Source: an uncultured Aeromonadaceae bacterium
GTDB taxonomy: Bacteria > Pseudomonadota > Gammaproteobacteria > Enterobacterales > Aeromonadaceae
Direction: 5' to 3'
NCBI GenBank assembly: GCA_945957385.1
Contig: CAMFKP010000005.1
Span: forward strand, 1-64,000
Length of the DNA stretch: 64,000 nucleotides
Of the stretch, positions 56,128 to 64,000 are shown in pieces (positions within the stretch are counted from its first letter, which is position 1; the number at the start of each line of letters is the position of its first letter). The notes beneath the pieces are model-generated. The model searched no databases. It was not told the DNA's origin and saw only the letters and a program-made list of their open reading frames with translations. The position numbers and the translations under genes were made by a program.

Positions 56128-56150
56128 TAAAAACGGCCCCGCAGGGCCGT
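56128..56150 (-). terminator. Terminator of leuABCD
   Basis: ACGGCCC-CGCA-GGGCCGT followed on the minus strand by TTTTATTG, 22 bases after the leuD stop. Confidence 0.9.
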
Positions 56151-56172
56151 CGATTTAGCAACAACACAGAGG

Positions 56173-56772
56173 TTATAACCAGGCCGGTTGTTTGGCTTCA
56201 AAGGCATCGATCTCCGCGGCGTGCTGCAGTGTCAGGCCGATGTTGTCCAGGCCGTTCATGATGCAGTAGCGACGGAACTCGTCGATGGCAAAATCAAAGC
56301 ACAGCTCACCGGCGCGCACCTGCTGGTGTTCCAGATCCACCGTGATGGTCTGGCCTTCGTTGGCTGCTACCAACTTGAACAGCGCATCCACTTCGTCAGC
56401 CTGCAGACGCACCACCAGCAGGCCGTTGTTCAGCGCGTTGCCGTAGAAGATGTCGGCAAAGCTCGGCGCGATAATGGCGCGCAGGCCGTAGTCGGCCAGC
56501 GCCCAGGGGGCGTGCTCACGGCTGGAGCCGTTGCCGAAGTTCTCGCGCGCCAGCAGGATGCTGGCGCCCTGATAACGCGGGGCATTGAGGATGAACTCGG
56601 GGTTCGGTTGCTCGCCGGCATCATCCAGGAAGCGCCAGTCATGGAACAGGTGCTTGCCAAACCCCAGCTTGGAGACCTTCTGCAGGAACTGCTTGGGGAT
56701 GATCTGGTCGGTATCGACGTTGGCGGCATCCAGCGGCGCGGCCAGCCCGGTATGTTGTTTAAACTCTTGCAT
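56173..56772 (-). CDS. leuD: 3-isopropylmalate dehydratase, small subunit
   Basis: 199 residues from ATG 56772 ([10 protein letters not shown]) with AAGGAGAG upstream; the frame is open to 56817 without support. Family stretches: [25 protein letters not shown] and [10 protein letters not shown]. Forms LeuC-LeuD, isomerising 2- to 3-isopropylmalate. Confidence 0.95.
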   Translation of the reverse strand: MQEFKQHTGLAAPLDAANVDTDQIIPKQFLQKVSKLGFGKHLFHDWRFLDDAGEQPNPEFILNAPRYQGASILLARENFGNGSSREHAPWALADYGLRAIIAPSFADIFYGNALNNGLLVVRLQADEVDALFKLVAANEGQTITVDLEHQQVRAGELCFDFAIDEFRRYCIMNGLDNIGLTLQHAAEIDAFEAKQPAWL

Positions 56773-56782
56773 GGCGCTCTCC

Positions 56783-58195
<1,413 letters not shown>

Positions 58196-58198
58196 GGC

Positions 58199-60864
<2,666 letters not shown>

Positions 60865-60913
60865 GTTGACTCCCTCTCTCGTCTATTCGTCCGTGCGCCA
60901 GAATGCGGTAATA

Positions 60914-60941
60914 AAAAACCCGTGCTGGGCGCACGGGTTTG
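60914..60941 (-). terminator. leu attenuator terminator
   Basis: AAACCCGTGC-TGG-GCACGGGTTT followed on the minus strand by TTTATTACC, between leuL and leuA. Confidence 0.9.
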
Positions 60942-60973
60942 GTGAAATCTGCCTTGCTTGCACTCAACCAAGA

Positions 60974-61033
60974 CTAACCCGCGCGGTTCTCCACGATTAG
61001 GGTTAGTAGTAGTAGCGGGCGAGTGAAACGCAT
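60974..61033 (-). CDS. leuL: leu operon leader peptide
   Basis: 19 residues, MRFTRPLLLLTLIVENRAG, with five Leu codons, all the rare CTA, four of them consecutive. Too short for ordinary gene finding. With the terminator just downstream it is a classic leucine attenuation leader: stalling at CTA codons when leucyl-tRNA is scarce should prevent termination. Confidence 0.93.
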   Translation of the reverse strand: MRFTRPLLLLTLIVENRAG

Positions 61034-61233
61034 ATTTAGTCAATTCCTTCTGGCAACTGCCCATACCAATAGCCGATTTCGGCGGCCATTGTCAACTCAT
61101 CTTCGTCCGGCGATTTGTCATCAAGTTGTTATCTGGCGGTCAAGGCGCTGTCACACCCCCCCTCTAGCCTGAGCTGGTAATGGAGAAAAAGTGTACGCCT
61201 CAAAACGAGGTAGTTATCAGAGGAGCATGGACG

Positions 61234-61731
61234 ATGAAACGACTTCAACGCCTCGACTTACGCTGCAGCGAGCTGTTCCTGCAGCACGGTTATAACCAGC
61301 TGCAGGCCCGCATCAGCCGTATCGTATCGCATACCGGCGATGGCCCCCTCTATCTGTTGATTGCCCTGGCCTTGGCCGGATTGGATGGCAGCCGTGGTCT
61401 GTCGTTTCTGACCACAGGACTGACCATCTTTGCCCTTGAACTGCCGCTGTATCTGTTGCTGAAAAATTTCATTCGCCGTGAACGCCCGCGTGGGTTGCCG
61501 GTGTTTATCCGCCCTTCCGATCGTTACAGCCTGCCCTCGGGCCATACCGCGGCGGCATTCGTGATGGCGTCGCTGGTCGCGGCTTACTACCCCGAGGCGA
61601 GCGGGGGAGCCTACCTGTGGGCGGTCTTTATCGGAGCCTCGCGGTTGTTGCTCGGGGTGCACTTTTTGACGGATTTGGTAGCCGGTGCCGTGCTCGGCGG
61701 CAGTTGTGCTGCTGTCGTGCTCTGGTGGTAA
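61234..61731 (+). CDS. PAP2-family membrane phosphatase
   Basis: 165 residues, several membrane helices. Three PAP2 motifs are complete: KNFIRRERPR, LPSGHTAA and SRLLLGVHFLTD. ATG 61234 follows GAGGAG; the frame is open upstream to 61180. Likely undecaprenyl pyrophosphate or lipid phosphatase; the following gene is a MurG-like glycosyltransferase, so both may work on lipid-linked sugars. Confidence 0.88.
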   Translation: MKRLQRLDLRCSELFLQHGYNQLQARISRIVSHTGDGPLYLLIALALAGLDGSRGLSFLTTGLTIFALELPLYLLLKNFIRRERPRGLPVFIRPSDRYSLPSGHTAAAFVMASLVAAYYPEASGGAYLWAVFIGASRLLLGVHFLTDLVAGAVLGGSCAAVVLWW

Positions 61732-61754
61732 ACGGCAGCGCAAGAGGAGAACGC

Positions 61755-62852
61755 ATGCGGATTCTGTATGGTGTACAGGGAACCGGTAACGGTCATATCA
61801 GCCGTTGCCGCACTATGGCCGGGGCGCTGGCCCGTCAGGGCGTTGAGGTCGATTTTCTGTTCAGCGGGCGTGCGCCGGAGGCCTATTTCGATATGACGGC
61901 CTTCGGGGCGTACCGGACGGCGAATGGGCTGACGTTTCACTCCCACGACGGGCGAGTCGATCTGGGACAGACCCTGTGCCGCTCGCGGCCATGGCAGTTA
62001 GTGCAAGATGTGCGTTCGCTAGCGCTGGCCGGTTACGATCGTGTGATTACCGATTTTGAACCTGTGACTGCCTGGGCAGCACGGTTACAAAAAGTGCCGT
62101 CACTGGGCATCAGTCACCAGGCGTGCTTTGCCTATCCGATCCCGCGGCGTGGCGAAGATTGGGCCGCGCGGCTCATCATGCGGCGTTATGCGCCGGCCAG
62201 TCAGTCTATTGGTCTGCACTGGTTTCATTTTGGCCATCCGATTCTGCCGCCGATCATCGATCCGCTCCTGCCAGGCACGGAGGACGACAGCATACTGGTC
62301 TATCTGCCGTTTGAATCACTGGCGGCGGTGCGCACCGTGTTGGCGCGCTTTGGTTCCCAGCGTTTTGTCTGTTTTCACCCCGAGGTGCGGGAAACTCACC
62401 TGGAAGGCAATCTGCTGTGCCAGCCACTGGGACGCGAGGCATTCAAGCGCGCGCTGGGTAGTTGTCGCGGCGTCATCTCCAATGCTGGCTTCGAGTTGGC
62501 GTCGGAGGCGTTGACGCTGGGCAAGAAGTTGTTACTCAAGCCGTTGCTCGGACAATTTGAACAGGCGTCGAATGCAATGACGCTGGAGATGCTGGGGCTG
62601 GCTGAGGTGATGCCATTACTGGAAGCCAATCGCATCCGTGACTGGCTCGAACAGGACGCGGTTGGCGCCGTCAGTTACCCGGATGTGGCGGACGAGCTGG
62701 CCAGCTGGTTGGCCAGCGGTGAACGGGAGCCGCTGTCCTGGCTGGTGTCCAGGTTATGGAACCGGGTCTGCTTTCCCGAAGCGACCTGCGATCGACTGAC
62801 GGAGTTGGGACTGGCGGACAACCTCAAATGTGGGCTGCTACTGAACATCTAG
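61755..62852 (+). CDS. MJ1255/VC2487-like glycosyltransferase (GT28 fold)
   Basis: 365 residues. N-terminal MRILYGVQGTGNGHISRCRT is the glycine-rich acceptor-domain start of the MurG-like family; the C-terminal donor-binding part has SNAGFELASEALTLGKKLL and LLGQFEQASNA. ATG 61755 after AGGAG, 24 bases after the phosphatase. Substrate unknown; lipid or cell-wall glycosylation inferred. Confidence 0.85.
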   Translation: MRILYGVQGTGNGHISRCRTMAGALARQGVEVDFLFSGRAPEAYFDMTAFGAYRTANGLTFHSHDGRVDLGQTLCRSRPWQLVQDVRSLALAGYDRVITDFEPVTAWAARLQKVPSLGISHQACFAYPIPRRGEDWAARLIMRRYAPASQSIGLHWFHFGHPILPPIIDPLLPGTEDDSILVYLPFESLAAVRTVLARFGSQRFVCFHPEVRETHLEGNLLCQPLGREAFKRALGSCRGVISNAGFELASEALTLGKKLLLKPLLGQFEQASNAMTLEMLGLAEVMPLLEANRIRDWLEQDAVGAVSYPDVADELASWLASGEREPLSWLVSRLWNRVCFPEATCDRLTELGLADNLKCGLLLNI

Positions 62853-62909
62853 AGGGGCTCTGCTAGGCTTAAAGAGCAGGCTCCGGCAAGTTTTGGCAAG
62901 GAGGTAACT

Positions 62910-63077
62910 ATGATGTTCAAGAACCAGCGCGGTGAAGAGGTCTATCTGGCCGATAACCTGACGCTGAAAGAACTGGCTGATATGGGCATGACCATCCAAC
63001 TGACTGAGCGCGCCGATCAGGAGCATCAAATCTGGCAGGATGAAGAAGACGACGTCGTGTCCACCCCTGAGGCCTAA
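62910..63077 (+). CDS. Small acidic protein, 55 aa
   Basis: Reads MMFKNQRGEEVYLADNLTL, then KELADMGMTIQLTERADQE, and ends in an acidic stretch (EEDDVV). ATG 62910 follows AAGGAGG, an excellent site, and a strong terminator follows the stop, so a real small gene is likely. No family recognised. Confidence 0.7.
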   Translation: MMFKNQRGEEVYLADNLTLKELADMGMTIQLTERADQEHQIWQDEEDDVVSTPEA

Positions 63078-63091
63078 CGGCCCGTGCAGAC

Positions 63092-63122
63092 AAAAAACCC
63101 GGTTCCTCAATCGGGTTTTTTG
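63092..63122 (+). terminator. Terminator after the small acidic protein
   Basis: AAAAAACCCGGTT...CCGGGTTTTTT-type stem (AAAAACCCG / CGGGTTTTTT) with T-run, 15 bases after the stop. Confidence 0.9.
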
Positions 63123-63522
63123 TTGCCCGCCACGCGACAGCCGAAGCGCAATGGATTCTTTGGGTTTTGCTGTTTCCCTCTATATATATAGAAGAAGTGT
63201 CTGAGTCGGTTGTTATTAGTGGAATATTCATCCGGTGTGGCGCTAAAACACTGGAAAATTGTTCATTAATGAATCGTGATTGCCCTGTTCTGAGGCAGCA
63301 AATCCATGGACAAGCTAACGGAAGCGGGGTAATTTCAATTTTCCATTCGCTGCCGGCGGCAGGGTTTTGTTCGAATAATAACCCATCTATTCAAAAGGTT
63401 ATGCTGAGTCGCTCCAATCAGGGGACTGACCATAGCCTTACCTGCCCTCAGTGTCTGGCGCCGGAGTCCCGGGCTCCGGCGAGGTGACTTTTTTAACGGA
63501 GTGAAGCCTGGAGGCTTGTATC
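63123..63522 (+). promoter_or_regulatory. ilvI upstream region
   Basis: 400 bases without a credible gene. AT-rich sequence with TATATATATA (63181-63190) is typical of Lrp-bound ilvIH upstream regions, which is a guess. GCCGGAG-TCCCGGG-CTCCGGC (63460-63480) forms a strong hairpin 15 bases before a T-run and 40 bases before ilvI, possibly an attenuator. No leucine- or valine-rich leader peptide was found. Confidence 0.4.
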
Positions 63523-64000
63523 ATGGAGATGTTATCAGGCGCGGAGATGGTGGTTCGAGCGCTGGAGGACGAAGGGGTTGATCATATTTTTGGTTATCCC
63601 GGCGGCTCGGTGCTCGATATCTATGACGCCCTCTTCGAGAACAGCAAAATTGAGCACGTGCTGGTTCGTCACGAACAGGCCGCCGTGCATATGGCAGATG
63701 GGTACGCCCGTTCCACCGGTAAGGTGGGGGCCGTACTGGTGACCTCGGGTCCCGGTGCCACCAACTGTATTACCGGTATCGCGACCGCGTACATGGATTC
63801 CATTCCGATGGTGATCCTGTCCGGTCAGGTGCCGACGACCCTGATTGGCGACGATGCGTTTCAGGAAGTGGATATGATTGGTATCTCACGTCCTGTGGTG
63901 AAGCACAGTTTCTTGTGCAAACACGCCAGCGAAATTCCGCAGGCGATCAAGAAGGCGTTCTATATCGCTGCGACCGGCCGTCCCGGCCCTGTGGTCGTGG
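63523..64000 (+). CDS. ilvI: Acetolactate synthase III, large subunit, partial
   Basis: First 159 codons of a thiamine-pyrophosphate-dependent AHAS catalytic subunit; runs off the right end. Visible: [44 protein letters not shown] (Glu activating TPP), [22 protein letters not shown] and [17 protein letters not shown]. Closest in feel to IlvI, and near leuABCD as often seen. ATG 63523 follows GGAGG. Feeds valine, leucine and isoleucine synthesis. Confidence 0.94.
   Translation, partial: MEMLSGAEMVVRALEDEGVDHIFGYPGGSVLDIYDALFENSKIEHVLVRHEQAAVHMADGYARSTGKVGAVLVTSGPGATNCITGIATAYMDSIPMVILSGQVPTTLIGDDAFQEVDMIGISRPVVKHSFLCKHASEIPQAIKKAFYIAATGRPGPVVV

Overview
This window looks like a chromosomal segment of a GC-rich gammaproteobacterium, most likely Aeromonas or a close relative. 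That is an inference from protein resemblance and gene order (purH-purD, thiBPQ, galETKM, leuABCD, ilvI), not a database result. No rRNA, tRNA, insertion sequence, CRISPR array or prophage was seen.

Layout. 0-1.1 kb: a divergent Co/Ni pair, a DmeF-type exporter with a long His-Asp loop and an RcnR/DmeR-type sensor, with a G-tract operator between them. 1.3-3.7 kb: a YidA-like phosphatase and small conserved proteins. 3.9-8.0 kb: a 1370-residue lipoprotein pullulanase. 8.4-11.4 kb: purH and purD. 11.7-13.8 kb: a chromosomal ParM/ParR-type actin-like partition pair next to duplicated 88-bp hairpin-bearing repeats. 14.1-22.1 kb: a PIN-PhoH ATPase, thiBPQ behind a TPP riboswitch, a PilZ protein, a transglutaminase-like protein and an SbmA/YddA-like ABC exporter. 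22.5-23.5 kb: an aldo/keto reductase whose best start codon is ATA.

23.6-55.7 kb is the centre of the window: a nearly complete beta-1,4-galactan (type I arabinogalactan) utilisation locus. It holds the Leloir genes galE-T-K-M, a GalR/GalS-type repressor, a LamB-like porin (ganL) and a binding-protein-dependent ABC importer (ganE, ganF, ganG, ganK). It also holds a GH42 beta-galactosidase (ganA), an orphan PTS EIIB domain and a methyl-accepting chemoreceptor. A small secreted protein resembling a carbohydrate-binding module follows the chemoreceptor. There are six GH53 endo-galactanases with different predicted locations: three with ordinary signal peptides, two lipoproteins and one without any export signal. 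At least ten GTGTAAtCGnT-type operators stand in front of the galE, ganL, chemoreceptor, ganK/ganE and both lipoprotein galactanase genes, so the locus looks like one regulon. Both lipoprotein galactanase genes are preceded by an operator, a related ~70-nt terminator-ended RNA candidate and a second operator. That is the most novel signal in the window.

The inferred flow is: secreted and surface galactanases cut galactan, GanL and GanEFGK take up galacto-oligosaccharides, GanA and a cytoplasmic GH53 cut them to galactose, and GalKTEM feeds galactose into glycolysis. The chemoreceptor may steer cells to the substrate.

33.1-38.5 kb interrupts this locus with unrelated, partly AT-richer accessory genes (gamma-glutamylcyclotransferase-like, EAL, two GNATs, TetR/HPP, and a membrane-protein relic with two amber codons). 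56.2-61.0 kb is the leuABCD operon with its leuL leader peptide and attenuator. 61.2-64 kb holds a PAP2 phosphatase, an MJ1255-like glycosyltransferase, a 55-residue acidic protein and the start of ilvI, which runs off the right end.
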